Positions 10,115-22,604 of a stretch of DNA of 64,000 nt are shown piece by piece. The notes under the pieces are model-generated. The model was given only the letters and a program-made list of their open reading frames with translations, did no database searches and was not told the origin of the DNA. The DNA is from Enterococcus innesii (lineage in GTDB: Bacteria > Bacillota > Bacilli > Lactobacillales > Enterococcaceae). The stretch is taken from NCBI GenBank assembly GCA_018982785.1, contig JAHHEN010000005.1, positions 1 to 64,000 of the forward strand, given 5' to 3'. The translations under genes and the position numbers were made by a program. Within the stretch, counting starts at the first letter, position 1, and the number at the start of each line of letters is the position of its first letter.

Positions 10115-10224
10115 GAATTAATTGAGACTCTACCAATTATTGGATTGATGATTCAGATTTGTTTCTTCAATCCTATATTTACCATACCATTCTTCAGTCC
10201 CTATGAATGGAAGTCATTTTTCAA

Positions 10225-11097
10225 TTAGATTCTTCCCGCCAACTCTTTGATATAAGTTCGAAGCTCATCTTTAATTTCAGGATGTTTTAAACCATATTCA
10301 ATATTCGCTTCGACCATACCTAGTTTGTCCCCAACATCATATCGTTTACCTTTAAACTCATGAGCAAATACCCGTTGAATCTTGTTTAGTGAATCGATCG
10401 CATCAGTAAGTTGAATTTCATTTCCTGCTCCTGGTTCTTGCTCTTCTAGTATTCCAAAGATTTCTGACCGCAAAAGGTAGCGACCGATAATCGCTAAATC
10501 ACTCGGAGCATCTACAGGAGCTGGTTTTTCGATGAATTCACTTACGCTATACAAATCTTTAGCCACTTGTTCACTAGGATTAATGATACCATATTTCGAC
10601 GTGTCTTCATGAGGAACTTTCATAACCGCAAGAGTTGAGGCGTTTGTTTTTTCGTAATTGTTGATCAACTGTTTCGTTAAAGGTACATCATCCTCAATAA
10701 TATCATCGCCAAGCATGACGATAAATGGCTCATCACCTACAAAAGCTTTTGCTTGGAGAACCGCATGTCCTAAACCTAAAGGACGTTTTTGACGAATAAA
10801 ATGCAAGTTGATTCCTGTCGTTTCTTCAACAAGTGCCAAAAGCTCTTTTTTCCCTTTTGATGATAGGTTTGATTCCAATTCAAAGTTTGAATCGAAATGA
10901 TCTTCAATTGGACGTTTCGCTTTTCCTGTCACAACTAAAATATCTTCAATTCCTGAAGCAATTGCTTCTTCAACAATGAATTGAATCGTTGGTTTATCAA
11001 CGATTGGTAACATTTCTTTCGCGATTGCTTTTGTTGCTGGTAAAAATCTGGTCCCTAACCCTGCTGCAGGAATAACAGCTTTACGAACTTTTTTCAT
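10225..11097 (-). CDS. galU: UTP--glucose-1-phosphate uridylyltransferase
   Basis: The 290-residue protein is full length for bacterial GalU. The nucleotide-binding signature [14 protein letters not shown] is at the N-terminus, with the glucose-1-phosphate and metal residues in VMLGDDI and EFIEKPA. It makes UDP-glucose, the substrate of the Ugd encoded just upstream and a precursor for glucolipids and teichoic acids. GGAGGGG precedes the ATG. It is the last gene of the polysaccharide operon, 21 bases after ugd. Confidence 0.95.
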   Translation of the reverse strand: MKKVRKAVIPAAGLGTRFLPATKAIAKEMLPIVDKPTIQFIVEEAIASGIEDILVVTGKAKRPIEDHFDSNFELESNLSSKGKKELLALVEETTGINLHFIRQKRPLGLGHAVLQAKAFVGDEPFIVMLGDDIIEDDVPLTKQLINNYEKTNASTLAVMKVPHEDTSKYGIINPSEQVAKDLYSVSEFIEKPAPVDAPSDLAIIGRYLLRSEIFGILEEQEPGAGNEIQLTDAIDSLNKIQRVFAHEFKGKRYDVGDKLGMVEANIEYGLKHPEIKDELRTYIKELAGRI

Positions 11098-11118
11098 TTT
11101 TGCCCCTCCAAAAGAATA

Positions 11119-12285
11119 TTAGTTATCTCCAAAAATATCTCTCGTATATACCTTTTCTTTTACATCTTCGAGAATACTTTCAAAACGATTACTTACAATG
11201 ATATCCGAAATGTCTTTAAATTCTTCAAAATCCTTAATCACTTTAGAATTAAAGAACGTTTCCTCGTTAAGGGATGGTTCATACACCACCACCTCGATTC
11301 CTTTTGCTTTAATACGCTTCATAATACCTTGAATCGATGAATATCTAAAATTATCAGAATTAGCTTTCATTGTTAAGCGATAAATCCCTACAGTTTTAGG
11401 GTTTTTAGCCAGAATCTGATTAGCTATAAAATCTTTTCTAGTTGTATTGGCATCGACAATTGCGCCAATAATATTACTTGGCACATCTTCATAATTTGCA
11501 CGCAACTGCTTCGTATCTTTAGGCAAGCAATAACCACCGTAACCAAACGAAGGATTGTTGTAATGAGTACCTATCCTTGGATCTAAACCTACCCCTTCGA
11601 TAATTTGTCGACTATCTAAACCACGAGATTCAGCGTACGTATCTAATTCATTGAAATAAGCAACTCGCAAAGCTAGGTACGTATTTGAAAAGAGCTTAAT
11701 TGCCTCCGCCTCAGTAGAGTTTGTTAGCAAAACAGTTACATCCTCATCCCACGCATTCTCTTTGAACAAACTGGCTACTTCTGCTCCCCGATCAGAAACT
11801 TCTCCTACAACGATACGAGAAGGATGCAAGTTATCATAAAGAGCTTTGCCTTCTCGAAGGAATTCTGGAGAGAAAATAATATTTTCAGTTTTAAATTTTT
11901 CTTTGATATCAAGGGTATATCCAACAGGAACAGTGGATTTTATGATAAACGTTGCATCAGGACGAATCTCCAAAGCTTTTTCTATAACATCTTCAACTGT
12001 AGATGTATTAAAATAATTCTTAACTTCGTCATAATCAGTTGGTGTTGCAATAATTAGATAGTCTGCAAAGTTTACAGCATCTTCAAAATCATTCGTAAAT
12101 TCGAGATTTAAGTCATCACGTTTTAAAAATTCGTGTATCTCTTTATCTTCTAATGGTGATTTGGATTGACTTAAAAGATCAATTTTTTCTTTTACAATAT
12201 CATATGCTTTAACCTGTTCATTTTGGGACAATAATAAAGCATTTGCTAGACCAACATAGCCTAGACCAAAAACAGAAATATTCAT
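11119..12285 (-). CDS. ugd: UDP-glucose 6-dehydrogenase
   Basis: The 388-residue protein carries the Rossmann motif [11 protein letters not shown] at its N-terminus. The catalytic Cys lies in [14 protein letters not shown], and the substrate region in [14 protein letters not shown]. It oxidises UDP-glucose to UDP-glucuronate, so the polymer made here is probably acidic. The start at 12285 is chosen from GGTGG seven bases upstream; the frame is open to 12327. It lies between rmlD and galU in the operon. Confidence 0.95.
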   Translation of the reverse strand: MNISVFGLGYVGLANALLLSQNEQVKAYDIVKEKIDLLSQSKSPLEDKEIHEFLKRDDLNLEFTNDFEDAVNFADYLIIATPTDYDEVKNYFNTSTVEDVIEKALEIRPDATFIIKSTVPVGYTLDIKEKFKTENIIFSPEFLREGKALYDNLHPSRIVVGEVSDRGAEVASLFKENAWDEDVTVLLTNSTEAEAIKLFSNTYLALRVAYFNELDTYAESRGLDSRQIIEGVGLDPRIGTHYNNPSFGYGGYCLPKDTKQLRANYEDVPSNIIGAIVDANTTRKDFIANQILAKNPKTVGIYRLTMKANSDNFRYSSIQGIMKRIKAKGIEVVVYEPSLNEETFFNSKVIKDFEEFKDISDIIVSNRFESILEDVKEKVYTRDIFGDN

Positions 12286-12337
12286 TTTCATTCCACCAAT
12301 ACATAAAATTTGGACTAATAGATTCAAAGCTATTAGT

Positions 12338-13168
12338 TTACTTTAGCATTTCTTTTAAAGCCTCTTGCCATGTTGGGATTTCAAATCCCAACTCTTTTGC
12401 TTTTGAAAGATTCATCACCGAATATTGTGGTCGCTTCGCCTTTTGTGGGAACTCGGAAGAAGGAATCGGCTTGACCACTACATCTGAATCCTTTAGTATT
12501 TCGCACGCAAATTCATGCCATGAGCAGCTGTTATCATTCGAAAGATGATAAATTCCAGTCGGTGCTTGCTTTTCGATAACATAAAGCATAAATTCTGCTA
12601 ATGTTCGTGTCCAAGTTGGGCGCCCATATTGATCATTTACTACTGTTAAAGTCTTATGTTCCTTAGCTAGTCGCTGCATGGTATAGACAAAATTGTGTCC
12701 ATACCGTCCAAAAACCCAAGAAGTACGAATAATATAGTAATCATCCAATATTTCTTGGACTGCTTGTTCCCCTAATAATTTGGTTCTTCCGTACTCATTT
12801 TGGGGATTTACTTGATCATCGACTTGGTATTCGCCAACTTGCTTTTCTCCATCAAAAACATAGTCAGTACTGATATAAACAAGTTTTGCACCTACAGATT
12901 TTGCAGCCAGGGCCACATTTCTTGTGCCAGTGACATTGATTAACTCATCTAATTCTTTGCCTTCTTCTTCTGCCTTATCAACTGCGGTATACGCAGCGCA
13001 ATGAAAGATAACTGATGGGCGGATTTCTTTTACTTTCTCCATCGTGACCGTTTCATCTGTGATATCCATCTCTTTCGCATCGGTAGACACGTAGTCAATT
13101 CCTTTTTCATCAAATAGATGACGTAATTCACTGCCTAATTGGCCATTTCCTCCTGTGATTAAGTACAT
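12338..13168 (-). CDS. rmlD: dTDP-4-dehydrorhamnose reductase
   Basis: The 276-residue extended short-chain dehydrogenase has the Rossmann motif ITGGNGQLG, the STDYVFDG segment and the YGRTK catalytic Tyr-Lys pair. It does the last step of dTDP-L-rhamnose synthesis. GGAAG lies eight bases upstream of the ATG. It follows rmlB, completing the rmlACBD order. Confidence 0.95.
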   Translation of the reverse strand: MYLITGGNGQLGSELRHLFDEKGIDYVSTDAKEMDITDETVTMEKVKEIRPSVIFHCAAYTAVDKAEEEGKELDELINVTGTRNVALAAKSVGAKLVYISTDYVFDGEKQVGEYQVDDQVNPQNEYGRTKLLGEQAVQEILDDYYIIRTSWVFGRYGHNFVYTMQRLAKEHKTLTVVNDQYGRPTWTRTLAEFMLYVIEKQAPTGIYHLSNDNSCSWHEFACEILKDSDVVVKPIPSSEFPQKAKRPQYSVMNLSKAKELGFEIPTWQEALKEMLK

Positions 13169-13218
13169 AAATAATCGCTTCCTTTCAAAAAAGCAGGATC
13201 TCTCCTGCTTTTGATTCC

Positions 13219-14246
<1,028 letters not shown>

Positions 14247-14259
14247 GTCCACTCGCTCC

Positions 14260-14841
14260 TTATATCTCGCCATAAATAAACGGGTTTTGTTCTTCGAACT
14301 CTTTTAAAGTTGGGTGATGTTGGTCTTTTTCCGAAAGAATCGCTTTTTCTTTTGCAATGGGCCAATCGATCGCCAAATCAGGATCATCAAATGCAATACC
14401 TGCATCAGCCTGAGCATCATAATAATTATCACACTTGTACAAAAAGTTGACATTTGAAGTCAATGTCATGAAACCATGAGCAAATCCTTTAGGGACCAAC
14501 AATTGTCGCTGATTGCTCTCAGATAATATATACCCTTCCCATTCTCCATAGGTTGGACTTCCTTTTCTGATATCAACGATTACATCTAAAACGGCACCCG
14601 TCACCACACGAATCAATTTTGTTTGCGCGGCAGTTCCTTTTTGAAAATGAAGTCCTCGCAAAACACCTGCTTCAACGGACAAGGAATGATTGTCCTGTAC
14701 AAAGTTTTGTGTGATTCCTGCTTCTTGAAAATCAGCTTGAGAATAGCTTTCGGTGAAGAAACCACGATGATCACCAAAGACAGTAGGCTCTAAAATCAAG
14801 ACATCTGTCAATTTTGTTTTTGTTACAGTTAGTTTTCCCAT
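14260..14841 (-). CDS. rmlC: dTDP-4-dehydrorhamnose 3,5-epimerase
   Basis: The 193-residue cupin-fold epimerase has the diagnostic GVLRGLHFQ (active-site His) and VPKGFAHGFMTL. It acts between RmlB and RmlD. The gap to rmlA is only two bases. Confidence 0.95.
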   Translation of the reverse strand: MGKLTVTKTKLTDVLILEPTVFGDHRGFFTESYSQADFQEAGITQNFVQDNHSLSVEAGVLRGLHFQKGTAAQTKLIRVVTGAVLDVIVDIRKGSPTYGEWEGYILSESNQRQLLVPKGFAHGFMTLTSNVNFLYKCDNYYDAQADAGIAFDDPDLAIDWPIAKEKAILSEKDQHHPTLKEFEEQNPFIYGEI

Positions 14842-14843
14842 GT

Positions 14844-15713
14844 TTATGCCTCACTTGCTAGGTTCAATAAATATTGACCATATTGATTTTTTTTCAAAGG
14901 TTGTGCTAATGCGATCAATTGCTGCTGATTGATATAACCCATTCGATAAGCAATTTCTTCTAAACAAGCAACTTTAAGATTTTGTCGCTTTTCAATGGTT
15001 TCAATGAACGTGGATGCTTCTAGTAAGGACTCATGTGTACCTGTATCTAACCAAGCAAATCCCCGTCCCATCACTTCTACTGAGAGTTTTCCTTTTTCAA
15101 GATACTTTTGATTGATATCGGTGATTTCCAATTCTCCTCGTTCAGAAGGGACAATTTTTTTAGCAATCTCAACAACTTGATTATCATAGAAGTATAAACC
15201 TGTCACGGCATAGCTAGACTTTGGCACAGCAGGTTTTTCTTCAATCGAAACAGCTTGCATCGACTCATCAAATTCTACCACACCAAAACGTTCTGGATCG
15301 TTGACATGATAACCAAATACCGTGGCACCTTCTTCTTTTTGAGCAGCTTTTTGTAACATCTTAGATAAGCCACCGCCATAGTAGATATTGTCCCCTAAAA
15401 TCAGGCAGACACTCTCATTTCCAATGAATTCTTCCCCAATGATGAAAGCTTGGGCAAGTCCATCTGGTGTTGGTTGAACAGCATATTCTATCTGAAGTCC
15501 TAATTCTCGTCCATCGCCAAAGAGCTCTTCGAATCGCGGGGTGTCCTGTGGTGTAGAGATGATCAGAATCTCTTTAATGCCAGCCAGCATCAGCGTAGAC
15601 ATAGGGTAATAGATCATTGGCTTGTCATAAATTGGCATCAATTGTTTCGATGTTGCTTTTGTGAGTGGATACAAGCGTGTGCCTGATCCTCCTGCTAAAA
15701 TGATTCCTTTCAT
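14844..15713 (-). CDS. rmlA: Glucose-1-phosphate thymidylyltransferase
   Basis: The 289-residue enzyme has [17 protein letters not shown] (nucleotide binding), GDNIYYG and VEIEKP-type motifs. It makes dTDP-glucose and starts rhamnose synthesis. GGAGGAG lies just upstream of the ATG. GC content rises here compared with the glycosyltransferase/wzx/wzy genes just upstream, marking the border of the serotype-type variable core. Confidence 0.95.
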   Translation of the reverse strand: MKGIILAGGSGTRLYPLTKATSKQLMPIYDKPMIYYPMSTLMLAGIKEILIISTPQDTPRFEELFGDGRELGLQIEYAVQPTPDGLAQAFIIGEEFIGNESVCLILGDNIYYGGGLSKMLQKAAQKEEGATVFGYHVNDPERFGVVEFDESMQAVSIEEKPAVPKSSYAVTGLYFYDNQVVEIAKKIVPSERGELEITDINQKYLEKGKLSVEVMGRGFAWLDTGTHESLLEASTFIETIEKRQNLKVACLEEIAYRMGYINQQQLIALAQPLKKNQYGQYLLNLASEA

Positions 15714-15746
15714 TTTCTCCTCCAGAGTATTAAATTGTTTTCAGAT

Positions 15747-17157
15747 TTATTTGTATTCATAATCAGGCAGAGTCCCTGTTAAGATAATTATTCCAATGTA
15801 GGAAATCACACTAAGAAATATAGAAGTAATTAGACTCAGCATATCATTATTAAATACATTAGAAAAAATTGTGCATATTGCAAAAACTAATATTGATCCT
15901 GCCAATATGCTTAGAATTCTTTTTAAATCAAATCTAATTTTAATTGCTTTAGAACAAATTTTATAGCTATATATAACAACAAACATTTCACAAAAAACTG
16001 TTGAAATAGCAGCACCAATTTCATTAAAAAATGGTATCAAACTTATATTAAATAGTATATTTATTACTGCGCTGATCAGAGTTACTTTCAAAATTTTATT
16101 TTCTTTTTTCTGTACAAGTAATACTCCATAAACAAAATAAGCTGAAATGACACTAAAAACTAGACCAATAGATAATATCATCAAAGAATTTGTACTGTTC
16201 ATGAATCTTGGTCCAGCAATAATAGATACAATCTCATTTCTCAAAGAAATCAATCCGACACTCGAAGGTATAATAAGCATTATCATTGACCAAAAAATTT
16301 CATTTACTAGATAATTATAAGCATCTTTATTATCATTTCTATAGTAAAATGATAGTCTTGGTATCATAGACATCAAAACAGCATTTGTCATTTTTTTTAC
16401 AATTGTATATATTTTTACTCCTGTACTGTAAATTCCAACATGATAATCGCTGGATATTAAGCCTAATATTGTAATGTCTGAATTAAGATAGATAGTACTA
16501 GCAATATTGTTTAAAAATAGTATGCATACTGGCTTTAAGTGTTGAAAAAATTAGTATTTATTCTCAATTTAACATACTTTTTTGAATGAATAAAATTAAA
16601 GATATAGGATCCGCCTAATGAAAAAGTAGTAATCATGACATAAAGTAAATAATCTTCTTTACTTTTAACCAATACAAACATTAAAATCATTGAGATTACT
16701 TGGAAAATAAAACTTCTTATCGTTATATAAATAAAATCTTCCTCGAGAGTATAAAGCCATTCTACTGCAATGGCATCAAAAAGAATTTGAAAACTAAAAA
16801 TTATAATAATATGACTATACATATTCAAGTTTGTTGGTATTAATAATATTATTATAAGTGTTACAAATGCGATGCTAGCTGAAAATAAATTTAAAGTAAA
16901 CATCTGATTTGAAAACTCTACAAGCTTAGTTTTATCGCCTTTTATCGCAGCCCCTCTCTAACTGCATATTGTGTGATCCCAAGAGCTGCGATTAAAATGA
17001 AATAATTCGAAATAGATCTTGAAAACTCAATCATTCCTATTCCTTCAGGCGATAAGACCCGAGTAATATAAGGAAAAGTGACAAGTGGAAAGATAATATT
17101 TAGAGTTGTTCTGAGCATGTTAAAGAAAGCATTTAATTTTAAAGACTTTGTATTCAA
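15747..17157 (-). CDS. wzx: Wzx-type polysaccharide flippase (two frameshifts)
   Basis: Three overlapping pieces in different frames together give one about 470-residue, 12-14-helix MATE/RfbX-type flippase. The first piece starts at TTG 17157 (MNTKSLKLNAFFNML, FPYITRVLSPEGIG), with AAGGTGAT six bases upstream. One missing G in the four-base run at 16951-16954 joins it to FSNQMFTLNLFSAS, and one missing T in the run at 16545-16550 joins that to LKPVCILFLNN. Both joins read smoothly, so errors are likelier than true pieces. It would flip the lipid-linked repeat unit across the membrane. Very AT-rich, like its GT neighbours. Confidence 0.88.
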
Positions 17158-17161
17158 GAAA

Positions 17162-18049
17162 TCACCTTTTCATTGAAATAGGAAAAACATTTATTTTATT
17201 AGCAGAGAGTAACTTAATACATTTAATCGAAATATCTATCCCTAACCGATTTTTTATAATTGATTTAATAAATCGAAATCCATTAATATCAAGTTTTTTT
17301 AAGTCAGATTGATTTAGTTTGTTTTTCACATAATTAACTTGCCTTAAAAAAACCTCAATCCTTATTTCTAATCTATCTTTGGTAACCCTACCCATCAAAC
17401 TTTCATCACATTCAGTTACACAATATATAATACTTTTATCACAAGTAATTCTATTTGTTTCAAAGGCACTTAGAGTAGAAAATATTACATCATTTGAAAC
17501 TAAAGTATTCTCAAAATAAAACTTATTATCTTTTATATAACTACTTCTATAAAGTTTAGACCAAGGAACAACAAAATAAAACCTCATTTTATTTAAAAAT
17601 AAATTGGAACTTTCATGAGAATAGTTTAATACTAATTTTTCGTATATAACATGTCTCTTACCTACATTCTTAGTCTTCTCATTCATTGAAGTTGGTCTAA
17701 AGTAAACTATGTCCCAACTTGAATTAAAATATTGCATTAAAATATCACAAAAATTGTCTATAAAGTAATCATCTGAATCTGCAAACATTAACCACCGACT
17801 ATCACTCGCATCAATTCCAATATTACGACAATTTCCGGCACCTTTTTCATCTCTATTTTTCAAAACCTTTATTGGATAATTTAATTTAGGAACAGTCTGA
17901 TTTAAAACTTTCAAGTGTTCTTTTTCACTATAATCATCTACTACAATTACTTCACCAATATTTCCGAAAGAATCGGGAATTGATTTTAGTAACCTTATTA
18001 GTTTATTAGAGGAGTTATAATGAGGGATAATAATAGTCAATTCATTCAA
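17162..18049 (-). CDS. Family 2 glycosyltransferase
   Basis: The 295-residue GT-A enzyme has the nucleotide-binding start TIIIPHYNSSNKL, VIVVDDYS and the metal-binding FADSDDYF. The start is a TTG inside the end of the repaired wzy gene, with GGGAG about eleven bases upstream, so translation is probably coupled. It adds one sugar of the repeat unit; donor and acceptor cannot be told from sequence. Ends four bases before wzx. Confidence 0.82.
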   Translation of the reverse strand: MNELTIIIPHYNSSNKLIRLLKSIPDSFGNIGEVIVVDDYSEKEHLKVLNQTVPKLNYPIKVLKNRDEKGAGNCRNIGIDASDSRWLMFADSDDYFIDNFCDILMQYFNSSWDIVYFRPTSMNEKTKNVGKRHVIYEKLVLNYSHESSNLFLNKMRFYFVVPWSKLYRSSYIKDNKFYFENTLVSNDVIFSTLSAFETNRITCDKSIIYCVTECDESLMGRVTKDRLEIRIEVFLRQVNYVKNKLNQSDLKKLDINGFRFIKSIIKNRLGIDISIKCIKLLSANKINVFPISMKR

Positions 18050-19320
18050 TTTCTAAAACACTCCCTACTTTACTTTCTGAGTAGCCAAGTAGTAACGCAA
18101 AACAAAATATGGGCTGGAACCAATTCATGAAATCAAAGAAAAATATATGACTAAGGCAAAAAATTAAGGACAAGGAGATCATACAGTAAAAAAACTTATT
18201 TTTTTCTCCCTGCTCGATTTAAATCTCCGATATATTGAAAATAGTGATTTTATACTTAAAATTAGAAAAGTAAATATTCCTACTAAACCAAAATCATTTA
18301 ACATAGTTAGGTAAGAATTATCAATAACGTAAAACCCATCAACTGATATAGTAATAGAATTACTAAGAAAATAGTTTGACAGCGATCTATAACCATTTCC
18401 AAAGAATATACCAAAGACATTGCTTTTAAAAAAATGTTCCAAGCCTAATCGTATACTAGATGACCTATGAATTATTGAGTATCTATTATATGTTTCCAAT
18501 TTCATAAATTGATTGTATATACGTTCAAATAAAGTTTCTCCAGAAATAGGAACAAACATTACCAAAAGCCCCATTACAATTATTACTAGAAAAATCTTGA
18601 AAATTTTGGAAGCTGGGAATTTTTCTTTATCGATAAAAATTATTCTTCCTGTATATCCAAGTACTACTAATACGAGTACTAACACCATACTTGTACGTTT
18701 ATATGTTACAAAAGATGTAAATATTACTAATGCTATCAGAAAATTACGTAGAATTTTATTATCGAATAAGAAAATAAACGGGGTTATAAAAATACAGAAA
18801 AAGGATATAATTAAAGGATGCTCCATCGTACCTCTAATTAAATAATTTGCCGTGTATCTTGTTCTAATTAATTCATTTACTATAGATTCTCCACCAAATT
18901 TTTCTATAAAAACATTATTTTTAACAAAACCTTCGAATAGAGAAAATATTAAGAATAAAACGATCGTCAATTTTAGTACAAATAATACTTGATATGAATA
19001 GCCTTCTTCAACAATTGTTTTGAAATAATAAAAAATAATATAAAAATTTAGCAAAATTAGCATTTCAATCCATATAGAATACTTAAAGAAAATTATATGA
19101 ATAAACGATATTACAAGAATAGCAAAAAGAAACAATAAATACGTATACTCTAATCTCTTTTTTGTAAGGTATACAACTATTAAAAAAACTAAAAAGTTTA
19201 TTATGGTATACGAAATCATAACGGTAATTGAGTTTCTATAAAGTGGACCTAAAAAAAACATAAAGATGAACTGAAAGATTATTGTTAATGTGATAAAATC
19301 AAATTTTTTTTTGTAATCAT
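18042..19320 (-). CDS. wzy: Wzy-type O-antigen/capsule polymerase (two frameshifts)
   Basis: The continuous frame 18179-19261 encodes 10 or more hydrophobic helices with no enzymatic motif, typical of Wzy. Both ends are repaired by one base each. Adding an A to the run at 19304-19312 extends the start back to ATG 19320 (MITKKKFDFITLTIIFQF). Adding a T to the run at 18188-18194 extends the C-terminus through CMISLSLIFCLSHIFFFDF to a stop at 18042. These ends overlap the neighbouring genes by four (ATGA) and eight bases, strong support for the repair. The protein would join repeat units on the outer membrane face. Confidence 0.8.
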
Positions 19321-20209
19321 TTCCATACCTCTGCTTTAGATAAAGCTTTTTTTGATGTTAAAAAAACTTCTTTTTTTATAGATCTTGGACTCTTGTAGAT
19401 AATCGGGAATGATTTACGTATACTTGATAATAAATAGTTTAGCTTAACTGTACTTTTATTCTGAAATGATATTTCCGATGATTTATCTTCCTTGTGATAT
19501 AAAGAAATAGCATCGTGATATAGAAATGATAATTTATTTTTTTTAAGAGCAAAGCCAAAATTGATTCCTCGTAATATAAGAAAGTTCTGTTATAAAGACC
19601 TGGAATTCTTTCCAGATAATTTTCTGTAAGAAAAATGGCTGACCCATGTAACATGAAATAATTACCTACTAAGGTTTCTTCACTTTTAATGGATGCATCA
19701 TAATTGCTACTTCTCATTTCTTTCTTCCTTTTTACTTTCATAAAAAACTTATTAAAACGCATTGCAATAAAGTCTTTGCCCAATTTACCATAGGTCATTT
19801 CCTTATAAATTGGATTTTGATTCAAATTGTCTGATCCATAAATCTTAACACCGATAGCTCCAATATTTCGAGAGTATTGTATTTGATTCAACTTTTCAAA
19901 AAAAAATTCATCGTCAATAATAGTATCGTTGTTCAGTACAAATACTTTTTTTATTTTTAATGTTTCAATAGCGTAATGAATTCCTATATTATTTCCTTGA
20001 CTAAACCCAAGGTTCTCAGGTGATGAAATAATAGTAATATTAGGGTAATCTGAAAATTCTTTTAAATAATCTATCGATTCATTTTTAGATCCGTTGTCTA
20101 TTACAATTATTTCAATATTACATTCTTTTTGCTCGAGTAGTGATATCAAGCATTCAATCGTATCCCAATAATTTTCATAATTCAAAACTACAATTGCAAT
20201 TTTGTTCAA
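19317..20209 (-). CDS. Family 2 glycosyltransferase, rhamnosyltransferase-like (one frameshift)
   Basis: TTG start at 20209 with GGAAGGTGAG just upstream, overlapping the previous gene's end region. The GT-A core shows IAIVVLNYENY, IDNGSKNESI, NLGFSQGNNIG and LNNDTIID (DxD-type), as in WbbL/RgpF-like rhamnosyltransferases. As given the frame ends at 19439; one more A in the run 19537-19544 restores the conserved tail (YHDAISLYHKED) and stops at 19317, overlapping wzy by ATGA. Probably adds rhamnose, in keeping with the rml genes, but the donor is inferred. Confidence 0.8.
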
Positions 20210-20213
20210 AAAC

Positions 20214-21392
20214 TCACCTTCCAAATAGAGATAAAATTTCGTCAGCTTTTTCATCCCAAGAATAAGTATCTGATAAACTTTCTGAAATTTCTCTAGTGCT
20301 TATATTCTTCAATTTGATTTCAGATATTACTATATTTAGATTAGCAATAAATTGTTCTTCATCTTCAGAAATGTACACGTAATCTGAAACTTTATCTACT
20401 CCAGCTACCTTTGTAGTAACTACTGGTTTGCCAGCCCTTATAAATTCATATAGTTTTAAAGGATTCATACTTTCAGTAAACTCATTAACTTTGTGAGGAA
20501 TTATACCGATATCAAACTTATCAAAATATATAGGTAATTCATCATAATGTATATCACCATAAAAAATAGCATTTTTATAAGTTTTCTTTAATTTTTCAAT
20601 TTCATTTTGGCATTCAAAAACAGGTCCAAAGAAATGACATACAACATCAGGAAAAGACATTAATACTTTTTCAATAAGCTTGAAATCTAATCTAGACTGG
20701 ATTTTCCCAGCGTATCCTAAAGATATAGGATCATTAAATGCTTCGTTTACATGAAAATAAGTAAAATCTACACCATTTGGTATCCAAAAAATATTGTTTC
20801 TTCTATTAAAAATCTTTTCTAAGGATTTTGAAACCATAGTAATAACATCCACATTCTTATCCAGTACTAAATACGATTTTTTTATTTCATCATAATAACT
20901 GTTCATTTGTGGATGTTCCAACCAATTATCAATGGCATCAAAAATCGAAGAAGAGAATTCTACTCTTTCAATTATAGGCGAACACATAGGATTTTGGATT
21001 AATATGTTAGGCTTGTAAGAATTCAAATAATTTATTGAAAATGATATTTTTTTTATTACATCATCATGTTCATAAACTTTTTTCCACCAAAGTTTTTTTA
21101 ACCATATTACACTTAGATCATATATCAACATATCTACCACAAAAATATTTGTCGAAATTTCTTGTATTGCTAAATTTTTTTTATTAAAAATAATATTGTC
21201 TTTGCTCGTTATCCAACCTTTTCTCAGGGTAGCTTCCACTATTGAAACGGGTCTATTAAAAATAATAATTCGATTAACTTTGCTATTTTCTTTTAACGAT
21301 TGGAAAAGATGTGCATCTCTTGTCCTAAATCCTTCCTTTATCCACTTTTTGTAGTCATGGAAGGGAAAAATTACTAAATCCATAAAATCCAT
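20214..21392 (-). CDS. Family 4-type glycosyltransferase
   Basis: About 390 residues with a GT-B fold: weakly conserved N-terminal domain, then IPNGVDFTYF, SLGYAGKIQSRLDF and the donor-binding NPLKLYEFIRAGKPVV. It resembles TuaH-like and other capsule glycosyltransferases. Several in-frame ATGs exist (21407, 21404, 21392, 21383). I prefer 21392 because AAGGA of GAAGGATGAG, formed by the end of the upstream gene, sits just before it. Acceptor and donor unknown. Confidence 0.75.
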   Translation of the reverse strand: MDFMDLVIFPFHDYKKWIKEGFRTRDAHLFQSLKENSKVNRIIIFNRPVSIVEATLRKGWITSKDNIIFNKKNLAIQEISTNIFVVDMLIYDLSVIWLKKLWWKKVYEHDDVIKKISFSINYLNSYKPNILIQNPMCSPIIERVEFSSSIFDAIDNWLEHPQMNSYYDEIKKSYLVLDKNVDVITMVSKSLEKIFNRRNNIFWIPNGVDFTYFHVNEAFNDPISLGYAGKIQSRLDFKLIEKVLMSFPDVVCHFFGPVFECQNEIEKLKKTYKNAIFYGDIHYDELPIYFDKFDIGIIPHKVNEFTESMNPLKLYEFIRAGKPVVTTKVAGVDKVSDYVYISEDEEQFIANLNIVISEIKLKNISTREISESLSDTYSWDEKADEILSLFGR

Positions 21393-21393
21393 C

Positions 21394-22575
21394 TCATCCT
21401 TCATCAAAAATTTTTTCGTACAAATTTATAATCAGATCCCAATTATAGCTAGAAGCTATCCGATTTGAAGCTTTCAATTTTAATTTTGAAATTTGTTGAT
21501 TGCTTAAATGATCAGTGTAGTCAATTAACTGAGCAAGAGAATCGGGTCTTTTATCCCAATAAAGAGCAGAGTCCATTGATACTTCTTTATTGAAGGGAAC
21601 GTCCAATAAGAGATTTAATTGAGTGGAAAATAACGCCTCTAAAAGAGATGGGTTTGTCCCACCAACTTCATGACCATGAAAATAAGCAAATGCATTTTCT
21701 CTGATGTATTTTAGTAAATCTTGATCATACACCGTTCCAACAAATTTTATTCTATCATCACTCAAAAAGTCTGTTTCTCTCTGCAATTTTTCATAAAAAC
21801 TATTTTTTTCAATATTTGTTATTAGTACAAAATCTTTTTCCGTCTGCGATTTCATATACTCTTTTATCATAATTGCATAATTATTTTCAGGTACAAACCT
21901 ACCTACAACAAGATAATAGTTACCTTCACGAACGTTTTTATCTTCATACCATTTTCTTACGATTTTATTACTTTCATCATACAAAGTTTTTTTCATATCC
22001 GTACCATAAGCGATAAAATGGGTTGTGGGGTTATACTTCTTGTAGTCATGTAATATATATTTTTCTATATTACAACTATCACATATTATAATATCCGAAT
22101 GTTTAATCATAAGTCTTTCAGAAAATTTCCAGTATCTTCTAACAGGAAAGCTCCACTTTCCCCTCAACCATTCATGTCCATCAGGGTTAACAAATAACTT
22201 ACCATTCATCTCTTTTATAATTTTTTTAAAATGAAAAATAATTGGACCAATACGGCAAGCTAAAATATAAAAAATGGGATCTCTATCCATGTTTTTTTTT
22301 GATATTTCAATAGCTTTCTTTAAAGCAAGAATATCATAGATTATAGCTTTGGCTGGACCAATATTTGGAACTTTAATATTAAAACAATTTGATCCATTGT
22401 AATCAAAGTACTCATCAGATATACCTGATTTCAAAGAATTTTCTTCCATACACGCAATATGGTACTGTATATTTTCATTCTTTTTATATTCTGTCAATTT
22501 TTCAACAAACGTTTCGAACCCACCATACTTTGCTGGTATCCCCTTTGAGCCTATTATATAAATATTTTTCTTCAT
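21394..22575 (-). CDS. wchF: WchF-like rhamnosyltransferase (DUF1972/GT4)
   Basis: The 393-residue protein opens with the DUF1972 hallmark IIGSKGIPAKYGGFETFVEK and continues into a GT4 domain (VVGRFVPENNY, HEVGGTNPSLLEAL). Members such as pneumococcal WchF/Cps2T add beta-1,4-rhamnose to lipid-linked glucose as the second sugar. Its place directly after a WchA-like primer and in an operon with rmlACBD fits that role. Overlaps the next gene slightly. Confidence 0.82.
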   Translation of the reverse strand: MKKNIYIIGSKGIPAKYGGFETFVEKLTEYKKNENIQYHIACMEENSLKSGISDEYFDYNGSNCFNIKVPNIGPAKAIIYDILALKKAIEISKKNMDRDPIFYILACRIGPIIFHFKKIIKEMNGKLFVNPDGHEWLRGKWSFPVRRYWKFSERLMIKHSDIIICDSCNIEKYILHDYKKYNPTTHFIAYGTDMKKTLYDESNKIVRKWYEDKNVREGNYYLVVGRFVPENNYAIMIKEYMKSQTEKDFVLITNIEKNSFYEKLQRETDFLSDDRIKFVGTVYDQDLLKYIRENAFAYFHGHEVGGTNPSLLEALFSTQLNLLLDVPFNKEVSMDSALYWDKRPDSLAQLIDYTDHLSNQQISKLKLKASNRIASSYNWDLIINLYEKIFDEG

Positions 22576-22604
22576 ACAAATCTCCTCTAAATTTGATGTT
22601 CATC

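Noticed and set aside
15747..17157. Three separate small membrane proteins
   Set aside because: Adding one base at each of two homopolymer runs fuses them into a single normal-length Wzx flippase.
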